A stretch of DNA of 64,000 nucleotides from Tetraselmis striata (GCA_006384855.1 VCJN01000424.1:1-64000); one strand, 5' to 3'; shown: positions 46,327 through 57,850, counted from the first letter of the stretch. Numbers and translations: made by a program. The notes: generated from the sequence alone by a model not told the origin.

Positions 46327-47386
46327 AGCTCGGGCTGCAGAACGGCGGGCGGGGCGGGGTTCGTCAGGGGCCCAGTAGGCAACAAGTGAGAGAAGTTGGT
46401 GGGCGTGCGGATGGGGGTTGGGGGCAGCAGTGCGCGGCGGTTCAGCAGCGCGTCGGCCGGGGCGATCGGCCGGCCCGAGTGTCGGCCGGTCGGTGACGTT
46501 TCATTGCTACTAAACGGGCTCCTTTAATATCCCAGGGCCATCAACTTCGCCAACGCAGCAAGATCAGTCGACGCAGGAGGGAGCACGAGCAGGGCAGTAT
46601 GGCAACTACCTGCTGGCGAGGGCTGGCTTAGGTGGGGTCGGGGGTCGGTGCGGCGGCCCGGACCAGCTGATTATGGACTGGCGACGCAGCAGCGGCGGGA
46701 CTACCGTCAGACAACCTGCCGAAGGGTTGGACGCCTGGACGACAATGTGGACGAAGGTCGCTGGGTGCTGCTGATGAATAGCGGGCGGCGGAGGGAAGTA
46801 GGGGATACGCCGACGGTGTACCCCTTGCAGACGGTAGCTACTACCCGGTACCTGTACCTTGCATGCCATACCACTGGTAGAAGTACCGTCATATTTTACC
46901 GTACCCGGGTATCGTACGTAATTCGCGATGAGTGGCGTGCTGTGGTTCATTCGACTGCTGGCGCGTAATCCTTATATAAATTGGGTGCTGATGCGTCTGT
47001 AGCGACTGCTTCATAAGGGTTGTCGCCTCGCCCAGCTCATCGCGGCAGCAGGCCAGCTGATCTGAGGATCAGCTCAGCCCGCAGTGCCCATTGCAGCCTA
47101 AAAACGTTTGACTTCCTCGACGAAACTGTGCCTCTAGCGCCATGCAGCCACTCCCTGCCTGCGCACCTCGTTCGGTCGCCCCAGCCCCTCACAGGCTAAC
47201 GCCGATCCCGCCGTCGCGCTGCGCCGCGTCCTGATGATGTCGTCGGACAGGACGAAGCCAGTCTGCTGCCAGCACCGCGCGCCACCAAACCTTCTAGCGC
47301 GGACGGACATCCCACTCACCAAGCTCACATGAAGCTCCTAAGGATTATGTGTAGTCGCTGCTAATATATCTTCACTACTCATATGT
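46327..47386. other. Upstream region of sulfotransferase copy A; no gene recognised
   Basis: The first 180 bp match block B to its end at the window edge. Beyond are GGTACC/CCGTACC-rich stretches and a short coding-like minus-strand frame at about 47,330-47,134 that I cannot assign. Confidence 0.45.
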
Positions 47387-48735
47387 ACACCCCTGCACAT
47401 AAGTTTGGGGTCCCTTTTCGGCAGTCTCAAGACTTCACAAGTCTAGGGTACCTGAACGTAGGGTATATGAGATGAAACCCTGGAATATCAGAGGGCTTTA
47501 TAAAACCTGCATGACGAGTGGCTCAAACCGAAACTTAATGACCTTTGACTAGGGAATCACGCTGCACCTGGTGCGTGGATGGGCGTCGCCTGCAACTGCA
47601 CCAAAACCGGGGTCGGTATCACGCACACGCCGACGCGCGTGAATAGACAACCAAACGGCGGGATGGCCATGAACGCGTGAGGAAACACATTGGCGAGGGG
47701 CTCGGGTGCATTTGGTTGGGGTGCAGCCGTGTGGGCGGCGGCCAGTGCATGTCGCGTTGCGATACTGGCATGGCATCAGTGTCGGCCACGCGCAGCAACA
47801 CCCCCTTGGCTTCAAAACGCTATAACTTCTCAGGGTTTGCTCAGAAAAACTTTTTAAAAAAATACCACGCGATTCCTCGTTCAATTCTGCGTCGGGAACA
47901 CTCTTCCATAACCACAAAATCGATTTTTTGGGTCTCCGGAAAAAATCCTCAAAGATGATCATCCAAGTTGCCCCTCACTGCCTCATGTGCCCACCCATAT
48001 CGGGCGCGTGGCTTTGCGCCAAGTGCGTGTCTAAGCCCCGTACTCAGTTGCGCGAGAGCGTTATGTATGTGGATGACCACGGACCACCAACACTTGGCAT
48101 GTGCCGCCTCCTAGCGATACACACATCTACCAGCCAAAATGCCATTTTCCACAGCATTTTTCAAGGAATTTCATATTAATCAAAATCCACGCCCCTACCG
48201 CGCCACCCCGCCCACGAAAGGGTGCAACTGGCATTCCACCACGCGCCCCCATGGTAGAGCATTGCCCTACGCCAAGGGGGCCATCGAGCGCCTCTCCTAC
48301 GTGCGTTCGCCACAGAAACAGCAGCATTTTCACCCCAAAACTGCTCCCCACAGTGGCCAACTTGACGTTGGGGTGTCACGTCGTGCCTATAGCGACATGC
48401 TTTCAGTGGCCTACACGCACGGTGTGTGCAACTTATGCCAAGGGCCGTATCCACCGAGTTTGGTGCGACGAGTGCCGCTATTTCCATAGGTTTGGACGGT
48501 TGGCGCAACCCACAACTTTCTGGCGCCAACGCACCATGCAATGATTTCGCGTTTTTGAAAGGGCGCCCACAAATGGTCGTGTTGTCGCGCGGGTGGGTAT
48601 AAAGCGCACAATAGGCGTTCGCCCGAACTATTCCCACTGTAGTTAGCATGTATGCACATGCAGCCGGCGTGATCCTCGCCCATGCATGCGCTTTGCGATC
48701 GAAAATGCAAAACCCGGACTTATGTGGAGGGGTGT
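47387..48735. mobile_element. Terminal-inverted-repeat element, copy 1 (1,349 bp)
   Basis: It starts ACACCCCTGCACATAAGT and ends with the reverse complement, ACTTATGTGGAGGGGTGT, so the termini match at 17 of 18 positions. Internal open frames (up to about 150 codons on either strand) show no transposase motif, so it is probably non-autonomous. No target-site duplication is evident. Confidence 0.75.
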
Positions 48736-48909
48736 GCGCCGCACCAAGCGCGCTCGACGAGGTCGCAATAAGGCGTCTTGGGACAGTGAGCCCTTTCGAG
48801 CCCGTGGCTCGCATGTGGATGCATCATGGGCATATGCAGCCAGTAGGAGCATTGGGGTGATTCAAACATGCCGCGTCGGCCGTATATGGCCGAATGACAT
48901 ATGGCCAAC
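48736..48909. other. Spacer between the two TIR elements
   Basis: It is 174 bp, absent to the right of copy 2. With copy 1 it makes the 1,523-bp period of the tandem arrangement. It shows no coding signal. Confidence 0.6.
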
Positions 48910-50258
48910 ACACCCCTGCACATAAGTTTGGGGTCCCTTTTCGGCAGTCTCAAGACTTCACAAGTCTAGGGTACCTGAACGTAGGGTATATGAGATGAAA
49001 CCCTGGAATATCAGAGGGCTTTATAAAACCTGCATGACGAGTGGCTCAAACCGAAACTTAATGACCTTTGACTAGGGAATCACGCTGCACCTGGTGCGTG
49101 GATGGGCGTCGCCTGCAACTGCACCAAAACCGGGGTCGGTATCACGCACACGCCGACGCGCGTGAATAGACAACCAAACGGCGGGATGGCCATGAACGCG
49201 TGAGGAAACACATTGGCGAGGGGCTCGGGTGCATTTGGTTGGGGTGCAGCCGTGTGGGCGGCGGCCAGTGCATGTCGCGTTGCGATACTGGCATGGCATC
49301 AGTGTCGGCCACGCGCAGCAACACCCCCTTGGCTTCAAAACGCTATAACTTCTCAGGGTTTGCTCAGAAAAACTTTTTAAAAAAATACCACGCGATTCCT
49401 CGTTCAATTCTGCGTCGGGAACACTCTTCCATAACCACAAAATCGATTTTTTGGGTCTCCGGAAAAAATCCTCAAAGATGATCATCCAAGTTGCCCCTCA
49501 CTGCCTCATGTGCCCACCCATATCGGGCGCGTGGCTTTGCGCCAAGTGCGTGTCTAAGCCCCGTACTCAGTTGCGCGAGAGCGTTATGTATGTGGATGAC
49601 CACGGACCACCAACACTTGGCATGTGCCGCCTCCTAGCGATACACACATCTACCAGCCAAAATGCCATTTTCCACAGCATTTTTCAAGGAATTTCATATT
49701 AATCAAAATCCACGCCCCTACCGCGCCACCCCGCCCACGAAAGGGTGCAACTGGCATTCCACCACGCGCCCCCATGGTAGAGCATTGCCCTACGCCAAGG
49801 GGGCCATCGAGCGCCTCTCCTACGTGCGTTCGCCACAGAAACAGCAGCATTTTCACCCCAAAACTGCTCCCCACAGTGGCCAACTTGACGTTGGGGTGTC
49901 ACGTCGTGCCTATAGCGACATGCTTTCAGTGGCCTACACGCACGGTGTGTGCAACTTATGCCAAGGGCCGTATCCACCGAGTTTGGTGCGACGAGTGCCG
50001 CTATTTCCATAGGTTTGGACGGTTGGCGCAACCCACAACTTTCTGGCGCCAACGCACCATGCAATGATTTCGCGTTTTTGAAAGGGCGCCCACAAATGGT
50101 CGTGTTGTCGCGCGGGTGGGTATAAAGCGCACAATAGGCGTTCGCCCGAACTATTCCCACTGTAGTTAGCATGTATGCACATGCAGCCGGCGTGATCCTC
50201 GCCCATGCATGCGCTTTGCGATCGAAAATGCAAAACCCGGACTTATGTGGAGGGGTGT
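48910..50258. mobile_element. Terminal-inverted-repeat element, copy 2 (1,349 bp)
   Basis: Identical, as far as I can check by eye, to copy 1 and in the same orientation 1,523 bp downstream. Identity over the full length points to a very recent duplication. Confidence 0.75.
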
Positions 50259-50389
50259 ATGAATGTATGATGACTACACACAGGAATGTAGGTATACTGG
50301 ATCAGCAATAAGTAGGCTTCCTTACTTTTCTATGCAATATATCGGTGTATTCCTACTATATCAGTAGTAGTGTCGTTGTTGAATGAATA
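50259..50389. other. Short AT-rich spacer
   Basis: No feature recognised. Confidence 0.5.
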
Positions 50390-51357
50390 ATAAATCAATG
50401 CTTATGCGGCCGCCGCTGCGCGGGTACTGGGCCTTTGCCCGCGCGGAGGTTCCGCGCTTGTCACTTGCCCTGGCCCAACGTGTGGTATTGATCCCTTATG
50501 GCTTCGCTCTACGGATGGCTCGAACCGGAGCGCTACGGATTTCATCGTGGATCATCTACCCATATGCCCCGTAGCGAACTACAAGCACCGCATGCATACC
50601 GCTTTGAAGAATCTGTGGGCATCTGTGGCAATTGATGCGGGGGCGGTGCTTGACCGGGACCGCTCGGGAGCCGGCGACTTGACCCTTGAGACGAGTGGGC
50701 TGCGCCCAGCGGACCGCTCGCGGCCGTCGGACCTGACGCTGGCGGGGTGGGGAGGGGCAGCGTGCGATTACATGATCGACTTCGCGTGCGTGTCCTCCAC
50801 GACCCCCACTTGGAGCAACGACCCCCGCTGGTGCATCCCGGGAATCGCGGCGACCGAGGCGGAGCATGCTAAGTTGGCAGCGGACCGGGCGTCTTCCGCC
50901 CCTGGCCAGTGCAGGGTGTTCACCGGTACTACCCTTTTGTGGTTGAGGACCGCGGCCGACTCGGGAAGTCCGCTTTGACTGTGGTCTACATCTTCGCGGT
51001 GCTGTTGGCTGTGCGCAACTTCCCGGGCGGTCCTTCCGCCCCGACCTCTTGCTTTCTTCGTGGTCAATCCGTTCAGGCACTTCGAAACTTTGTCGCCGGC
51101 CAACCTGCTGAGTTCCGCCGTCACATGTCGCGCACACGGCGGGGGCTGTTGCAGCGGGTCTCGGCTTGCGTGCATGGTACCCTGGGCGGCATTCTCTCTG
51201 CCGGTGTGCAGATGGCCAAGTCTGATGCGTGTGCTCGTGCCCACTCTGCGTCTTCTCATGTTCCTGCTTCCACCCCGCAGTCGATGTAGAGGACCTTTCT
51301 GATTGCCTTTTATTTTGGTGATTTCCGATATCGCCTTCTGCTGCTAGCTCATGTAAT
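50390..51357 (+). pseudogene. Retroelement 3' end, copy 1 (nuclease-like ORF with 5-bp insertion)
   Basis: This carries the same ORF as the copy at 59.8-60.5 kb but extends about 140 bp further 5' (frame runs through CPGPTCGIDPLWLRSTDG). A five-base insertion at about 50,904 (CCCCTGGCCAGTG against CCCCAGTG) shifts the frame and splits the ORF. The 3' end is ...CTGCTGCTAGCTCATGTAATT. Blocks include LPICPVANYKHRMH, RPSDLTLAGWGG and YYPFVVEDRGRLGKSAL, typical of the retroelement C-terminal region; the RPSD...DFAC order suggests a degenerate PD-(D/E)XK fold (inference). Confidence 0.65.
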
Positions 51358-51509
51358 TATATTTATTTAGGGACACCGGTGCTACTTAGCGACTATGTAG
51401 TACGCAATTCATGAAAATATAATGTAGTACGCAATTTACACTTTTCTACAATTACACTCCAATGCGATACTTTATGTCCATACTTATGAAGTTCTGTATT
51501 TACCTGGAC

Positions 51510-51562
51510 TACCTGCTGGATTTCCTTCTGGATTTCTGTCTGGATTTCTAGATGGATTTCTT
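51510..51562 (+). repeat. Short tandem TGGATTTC repeats
   Basis: Four spaced TGGATTTC units with period 11-13. Confidence 0.8.
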
Positions 51563-51607
51563 GAATGTTGCATATAGCACATGTAATCTTTACTTAATAT
51601 TAGTTCC

Positions 51608-51796
51608 ATGAGCTAGCAGCAGAAGGCGATATCAGGAAATCGCCAAAAAGGACAATCAGAATGGTCCTGACTCTACAGCAACTGAATGCGAGGTGGAAGC
51701 AGCAACATGAGAAGACGCAGTATGGGCACAAGCCCACGCATCAGACTTGGCCATCTGCACACCGGCAGAGAGAATGCCGCCCAGGGTACCATGCAC
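51608..51796 (-). mobile_element. Retroelement 3' end, copy 3, strongly 5'-truncated
   Basis: It is the reverse complement of the last 190 bp of the element at 50.4-51.36 kb, from the CATGAGCTAGCAGCAG end to GGGTACCATGC. ACATGTAATCTTTAC at 51,579-51,593 and ACATGTAATCATTAC at 51,797-51,811 form a near-perfect 15-bp direct repeat around it, consistent with a target-site duplication. Confidence 0.7.
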
Positions 51797-52199
51797 ACAT
51801 GTAATCATTACTACAACGTGGTCGATGCATAAAGGATTTATCTCTTTTAGTCCGAGACTCAGGATATTTGGCGCGTCGTTAGGTGCAAATTGCCGCTATA
51901 ATACGCGCGGACATTTTAATATCGCGCGCGCGCGGGACACGAGTGTAAAAACGAGACGCCCCGCCCAACCGCCTCACCCATTGCAGGGCCATCCTGGCCC
52001 GGCCCACCGTGCGCACCAGCTACCCGCTCTCGACCAGCGCCCTTCCAGGGTAGTGCACCCATAGCGTTGACCGACATGTAGGTGGGAGCAAAGGCGCCGA
52101 GGGTGCCCCATCTGCCTGCGAGACCGGCACCTCCAGGTGGGTTTGGGTTGGGTGTGGCTCGCAACCACCCACTCACTCACTCACGCATTCGCTGCCACG

Positions 52200-52577
52200 G
52201 GGATGAACACGCCGCCATCGCCAACCCCGTTCGCGTGGCCGTTTTCCGCCCATCGTGCTCCTTAGGACCAGTTGCATGTATGAACGCACACGGGGGTTTG
52301 TCGAGTTTTTCCCTGTCAAAGAAGTAACAAGCGTGCGTTCTCCTCACTGCCCCTCTGCTGCAAATGTGCCGCCCGTCACGTAGGGAGGGCTAGAGGCGGC
52401 CGTAAATCGGCGGAACCGCGTCCTAGAGGGCGAATGCCTAGAGTGCATGGTGGAGTGCTTCGAGGAGGCCTACGCCTCGAAGCCGCAGCGCTACAAGAAC
52501 ACCGCATGCACAGCATGCTTCGGCCCTCTCCTGGCCCAGGTGGCGGTCGTGGCAACGTGGGAGGCGCAGTTCTAATT
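52200..52577 (+). pseudogene. Unrecognised coding-like fragment with in-frame TAG
   Basis: One frame reads through GFVEFFPVKEV and, after a TAG at 52,381-52,383, VLEGECLECMVECFEEAY to AQVAVVATWEAQF and a TAA. The amino-acid make-up is protein-like with clustered Cys. I do not recognise the family; its setting among retroelements suggests a retroelement remnant. Confidence 0.35.
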
Positions 52578-52822
52578 GGCCGCGTGGAATGAGCTTGGCC
52601 GGGACTTTCCCTGCCGCGCAGCAGCACTCCTCTCTGATTGCTGCCGGCATTGCCGCGCTGCAGCCTGTATTGTAATTATGTTTCTTGCAGCACGGCGGCG
52701 CTGTATGTGCGACGGCCACGGACATATGTGAGCCAAATCATACAGGGAATTACATACATTCAGTTACAGACACAGGTGTGGGACATCACAAGCACGGTAT
52801 AAAATTGCCACTAGGTCGGGAC

Positions 52823-54185
52823 CTACGTTGCGTCCTGGGAGGAATCTGAGTTGGTGTCGGGTGATGAACCGTCACCGTCACTATCGTCCAGCTCGTCTTC
52901 TTCGGCAAGTGTCAGGATCGCACGCGACACAAACAGAACGTGCTCCTCATCCAGCCCCATGTAGCGGAGCTGAGCCGAGGTTGACTTCCAGCCACCATGC
53001 TGGCCCCATGTTGCAAACGGGGTGTCCGCGTAAGCGGCGGCGGAAGCGCCGCGCGCCACTCCGGCCCGACTGGGTGCCGAACCGGGTCAGGAAAGCGGCC
53101 TCGGTCAACGCAGGGGTGAGCAGCGGGCTCAACCACCGCGCGAGGTAGCGTCTGAACGTGGGGTACTCAATAGCGGAGGAGGAGGGGACTATCCCTAGCT
53201 CCCCCTTGTGCCGAAGGACTGTGCCGCTGGACCCCGGGAACACTGGCAGGGTGGGTGTAGCCCAGCGGATCATGACGGCATGATACCGGCGCAGGAGTCC
53301 ATAGACGCACACCACGGCGCCGGGCATCTTAGCGACACGCACCTTGCCAAATAGGCGGTGCTGGTCGTTCTTGCGCTTCACGAAGCGGAATTCGAGGTAA
53401 GTCGGGAAGAAGGAGACGTCCTCCCACCGAAGGACCCGGAGGTCGCTGCAGCGGCAGAAGCCGGCAAACCTAACGGCCGCGGCGACTTGTACTATCCAGG
53501 AACAAATACCTTAGTCGTCCCGGCAGCGCAGCCGGGCGAGCTTCGCAATGTCAGACCATGCGAAGGGTTCCTTGGCGTTCTTGACGGCGAGCCCCAGGGT
53601 GCGCTTGGCTGCCGCCCGGACCGAGGCGCAACACGGTGATAAGGTAGGACTGGGATGCATATTCAGCCGGTGCATCTGCGATACCGCCGCTGATGCGGAC
53701 CTGATCACGGAATAGCTGTTGATAGACGGGGCGTCCAACCGAGCTTGTAAAAACATAGCCACCACAATTAGAGCCGCTGGCATAGGGCACATGGGGGGTG
53801 TTCGAGCTTCGAAAAACATCACGAACCGATTCCATATGTAGGCATAGCCACGATTAGAGCCAGCTGCCCACACCCGTGGAGCAGACGTGATCAAAGCATT
53901 AAACAATGATGTGCCGGTCACATCGGAGGATGCCACCGGGTTACTTGGCCGGGCGGAGGTACACCCACGGGTGATGGCCGAATCATGAGCTGTGACGGTC
54001 ACACCACCTCGGGTGGAGGCAGCGGTGGTGTGCTGGGGTGCGCCGCGCACCAGGCCGGCAGTCGACACGCAAGGCGAGGACGCGCCAGTTCCTGGAGCAG
54101 CTTGGGCGGTTGTTACCACTGCCCTCGCCATATCTGAATAGCTCCTCGCCGCTGTCGAGCATGACCCAATCGACCACACAGTCAC
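52823..54185 (-). pseudogene. Tyrosine recombinase of the DIRS/PAT-like element
   Basis: The N-terminal core-binding part shows YAYIWNRFVMFFEAR and later FAWSDIAKLARLRC. The catalytic part follows: RSG block (second arginine), WGQHGGWKS (His and Trp) and QLRYM with the nucleophile tyrosine. Four extra bases, GCGC, near 53,050 separate the RSG block from ASAAAYADTPFATWGQHGG, so the frame is broken. Another frame change lies near 53,500-53,400. The C-terminus is acidic and Ser-rich. The enzyme would integrate circular cDNA. Confidence 0.85.
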
Positions 54186-54199
54186 CTAGGTGCCTGCCG

Positions 54200-55339
54200 T
54201 CATGAGCTATAAATGTCCAACAAGACTGACTAGGCCATAAAGGAACTATAACTGTAGCGACCGCGCGATCAACCTTCAGCTTGCGCATAACCCGGCCCAT
54301 GCAGCTAAACGGAGCATTAATCCAGTTGTTCACATTACCGCCCCAAAAGTGGCTGAAAGCGTCGACGCCTTCGCATCCAGGGCACCAGAACCGTGAGTAG
54401 AATCTCGGTACTTGATGGTTCAGATCAGATGCGAACCGGTCGATATGGTGAATGCCCCACTTCCAAGCTGAGGCGCCGAAAAAACTTGGGCAGCAGCTGC
54501 CAGTCGTCTTTGTCGAGCATCTTAGAAATCTCGTCAGAGTCCGGATTCTCTTCTCGGGAGGCCCATACAACAGAGAGTGACGCTCCCAAGGAGAGACACA
54601 GGAGGTAGACTTGTTGAGCCACAAAGTTCAGTGACATGCTTGATGAGCGTGAGCCGTGCCGGCAAACTGGTAGCATACTTTTATTATCTACCTGGACATG
54701 CACTCGTCTGCCTGCGATCATGTGTGACAGGGACTTCAGGACAAAGAGTAGACCTCGAGTCTCACGGTGTGTCGAGGACTCTACACGTTCCCACGGAAGG
54801 AAGAAGCCGTGAGCTTTCGCGACGGGGTCGGAGCGGCCATCTGTCGGTCTGGCCAGGCCGTCCCAGCCGATGCCCGAGGCATCACATTCCAGACAAACGG
54901 ACAGCTTGCTATCCATGTCAGGTACGATGCGTCCAGTAAACTGCTGCCTAGACACTCGGGACCAAAACTGTAGCTCCTCACGGGATTCCTCAGAGAGAGC
55001 AACATGATGACCCCATCGTTCAGCTTGAGCAATATTGGCATACAGACCTCTGGAAAATAGTCGAGCAATTGGGCCCAACGCTAGCCCCATGGAAATCAAT
55101 TTCCCAGTATAGCTCGCTAGGGCTTTGACTTTGTGGCGTCTGCGATGGCCATGCATCAGGGACTGGATATCGAGCTGAAGGGCACCCCATCGCTTCTGAG
55201 GCACAAAGAAGGTGCCAGCCACGGTGTCCAGATCAAATCCCAGGTGGGTGATGATGGGGTTGGGGTCCAGACTGGATTTTTTGAAGTTGATGTTGACATG
55301 AGCGCGCTCAACATCGGCCAACACTTGCTGAGTAGTCAA
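54200..55339 (-). pseudogene. RNase H domain and C-terminal tail of the element's pol
   Basis: RNase H residues are visible: LECDASGIGWDG (first Asp), THRETRGLLFVL (Glu) and VQVDNKSML (second Asp). At about 54,475 the run AAGTTTTTTCGG puts the downstream part, GIHHIDRFASDLN...PRFYSRFW...GVDAF, into another frame; one T fewer would restore it. The tail is the usual DIRS-type extension. Confidence 0.85.
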
Positions 55340-56052
55340 TGTGCCTTTCTGACAGAGCTAGAGATGAACAGCCAGTCATCTAGATAGCAGAGCATCGTGA
55401 TGCCCGTACTGTGCCTGTGTCGCACCAGAACTTCCATTACCTTAGAGAAACAGCGGGGGGCATCAGATAGCCCAAAACACAGAACCCGCCAAGTATAGAA
55501 TTTTCCTCTCCACTCAAACCCACTGTAAGGGGCAGCTGAGTCATGGAGGCGGACATGATAATAGCCTTGAGTCAGGTCCATACTGGTCAGCATGTCACCG
55601 GGATTCACCAGGTCTGACAACTTAGATAACGACTCCATGTTGAAAGGAGTGTAAACCAAATGCTTGTTGACATGACGCTGGTCACAGATCAGCCTGAGAC
55701 CACCATGGGGTTTAGGAACCACACCCAAGGGATTCAGGACCACAGAACGCGCAGATTCTTCTCCGATATGACCGAGCGGCAACAGCAGAGCGATCTGCCC
55801 ATTAATAAAATCAGGGTGCTGAAGAGCAGGAGGATGATTTGGTAGATGGCTGAATGGAGCAGGTCCATCAGCCCAGTTCATACGGTGGCCATGCCTGACC
55901 CAATCTCTGACCTGACTGTCTCTGACTGAGTCAGTGATGCTGTCCCAAAATGGCCAGCCTTTACGGATAACACCGGCAGAATCCACAGGAGAATTGACGT
56001 CCAGTGCCGGCTCATGAGGAAGCTCAAAATAATCTGACGTTAAAATTGTCAC
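55336..56052 (-). CDS. Reverse transcriptase of the DIRS/PAT-like element
   Basis: Intact RT core of 238 codons. Motifs: NPLGVVPKPHGGLRLICDQR, SMDLTQGYYHVRL (first Asp), FEWRGKFYTWRVLCFGLSDAP and CYLDDWL, the YxDD catalytic box. It ends in a stop directly before the RNase H frame, so pol is either split or fused by a nearby frame change. Confidence 0.92.
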   Translation of the reverse strand: MTILTSDYFELPHEPALDVNSPVDSAGVIRKGWPFWDSITDSVRDSQVRDWVRHGHRMNWADGPAPFSHLPNHPPALQHPDFINGQIALLLPLGHIGEESARSVVLNPLGVVPKPHGGLRLICDQRHVNKHLVYTPFNMESLSKLSDLVNPGDMLTSMDLTQGYYHVRLHDSAAPYSGFEWRGKFYTWRVLCFGLSDAPRCFSKVMEVLVRHRHSTGITMLCYLDDWLFISSSVRKAH

Positions 56053-56508
56053 ACAATGCCAACGCCACAGACCGCGTCACAGTGGTCAGCAAGCAACTTG
56101 GATGGCTGCTGCATGAATCAAACAGGGAGTTTGAAATCGAAATTGTCTGGAACTGAAAACAACAGGATTTTCAAAAAATGTCGCTTCGTCACATCGGGAG
56201 ATGTGAACCGACACACAGGGTGTGCTGCTTTTCAAACATATAAAATCACCAGCCAACTTATGAAAAGTTGCAGAGGCAACTGCCAGGGGCAACACATGAT
56301 AGCATGGGCCATCATATGTATTACACACGAGATATATCTCAGAGGGATACCACCAAACAGGTGATTCCCCATGAGGGGAATCAGAGCTGCCACGATAAGA
56401 GCCTGAGCTCAGCTCCCGGAGGAGGGCTAACAGTTGCCCGGAGGCCGGACTGCAGCTACACGAAACACCATCACTGGCCAGGCCAGGAGGATTGCAGACT
56501 CCACAGCT

Positions 56509-57516
56509 TCAGCGACGTGCACTCGGGCAGTCCCTACTGACGTGACCCTTCCTCTGGCAACGGTAACATGTGATGTCCGCAGCAGGAGACCGACCATGTG
56601 GAGTCCTCATCTCCTCACGACGGCCGCCCTCCCTCCGGTTGTCGCTCCCACGGCGAGACGACTCTGGGTTGCGAGAAGAGGAAGCTGGCTTCGCGCGCGA
56701 AGAAGAAGAGGAAGGTTTCTTGCCCTTGACCTTCTCAATCGCCTTCTTCAGCTCCTTGTTGTCCGCCGAGCCCTTCTCGCCGAGCGGGTCCACTGCATCA
56801 AACTCCTTGGCAACTTCCGCGCCGTACTCGTGCTCCACATGAAGCTTCTTGCCACGCTTGTTGATCCGAAATGCCACAGTGGTACACAACGACAGAGCCG
56901 CGGTAATCGCCTTGAACAGCTCCGCAGACGAAGCCGGAGAGGAAGCAGGCAGATCGGTGCCGTCCTCCACCAAGTCACGCAGAGGCTCCTCCGCCGGTGC
57001 CAAAAGGTCCTAGATCTTGAAGATATCGTCTAGGTCGCGTTGAAGAATACGCGCATCAGCGGTATGGCGGCGGTGAACCTTACCATCTTTGTCGAGCCAG
57101 CCATCCTCGGGTGCGTTGATGGTGCGAGACGGCACTTCCGCAGCCGGGGGTTGAGCTGGCCTCTTGCCCTTGCGATCGTAGCCGGCGTCCCCTTCCGCAA
57201 CGCGTTTCGAAGCTGAAGCTGGAGTGGACGGACCGCGCGACGACGCGACCGCCTGTCTAAGCTTTGAAATCTCACGTTCGATACGGAGTAGAGCTGCAGA
57301 GGTATCAACTACTGCCTGTCTAGCGGCGACGAGAGGGGGGGGGGACTCATGTACCTCGGTAGCAGGTGGAGTATCACCACCTAGGACAGTGAGATGATTT
57401 TCGCGCGTAACGAGTTGCTCACGAAGAGCTTTGCGAGACTCAAGTAACTCGTTCCAAACGAGTTCAAACCCGTCCACCGCTAAAACAGGGACGAGAAAGC
57501 ACGGTGACAGCACCAC
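56509..57516 (-). pseudogene. Gag-like protein with zinc knuckle, one in-frame TAG
   Basis: The frame runs from 57,516 with a helical, charged N-terminal part, meets a TAG at 57,012-57,010 and continues in the same frame to 56,509. The C-terminus is Ser/Arg-rich and ends with a CCHC knuckle, CYRCQRKGHVSRDC. It would form the nucleocapsid. The TAG may be a point mutation or a readthrough site. Confidence 0.8.
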
Positions 57517-57712
57517 GAGCGAGACAAGGAGCTACGCCCAAGACGGACTTGCGAAGCGAGCCATGGCGAGTGCCGGGATCACACACACGACAGAACGCAG
57601 AAAAAAAAATTGAAACTCGGAGTTGAAGATGAAACGAAAATGTACCAGTCGTAGAAGACAATATAGTCGGGTGCCTTCCAACAACTGAAGGCGCTCCCGG
57701 TCCGCGGCCGCC

Positions 57713-57720
57713 CTTTATAC
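57713..57720 (-). promoter_or_regulatory. TATA box of the DIRS/PAT-like element
   Basis: TATAAAGG on the minus strand about 200 bases upstream of gag fits an internal element promoter. Confidence 0.45.
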
Positions 57721-57850
57721 TCGGATATACCGGCGCCGGCCGGTCCAGGCGGACCGGGCCGGCAGGGTCGTCACATAACCCTGACAGCGCTGCGAAAACC
57801 AGGGTTTCCTAGGTCGTTCCTCCCAAGGAAACCCTACAGTTTTCCTGGAA

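Larger units (their letters stand above)
52740..57850 (-). mobile_element. DIRS/PAT-like tyrosine-recombinase retrotransposon, damaged
   Basis: Reading leftwards the order is promoter, gag, reverse transcriptase, RNase H, tyrosine recombinase, as in PAT/Ngaro-type elements. It has no integrase or protease. Lesions: an in-frame TAG in gag, a T6 frame change in RNase H and a GCGC insertion in the recombinase. Outer borders are approximate because I could not define the terminal repeats by eye. Confidence 0.85.

Noticed and set aside
47549-50233. Repeated open frames of 60-157 codons in the TIR elements as genes
   Set aside because: No transposase catalytic residues, several overlapping frames on both strands, and no promoter; they are probably incidental.
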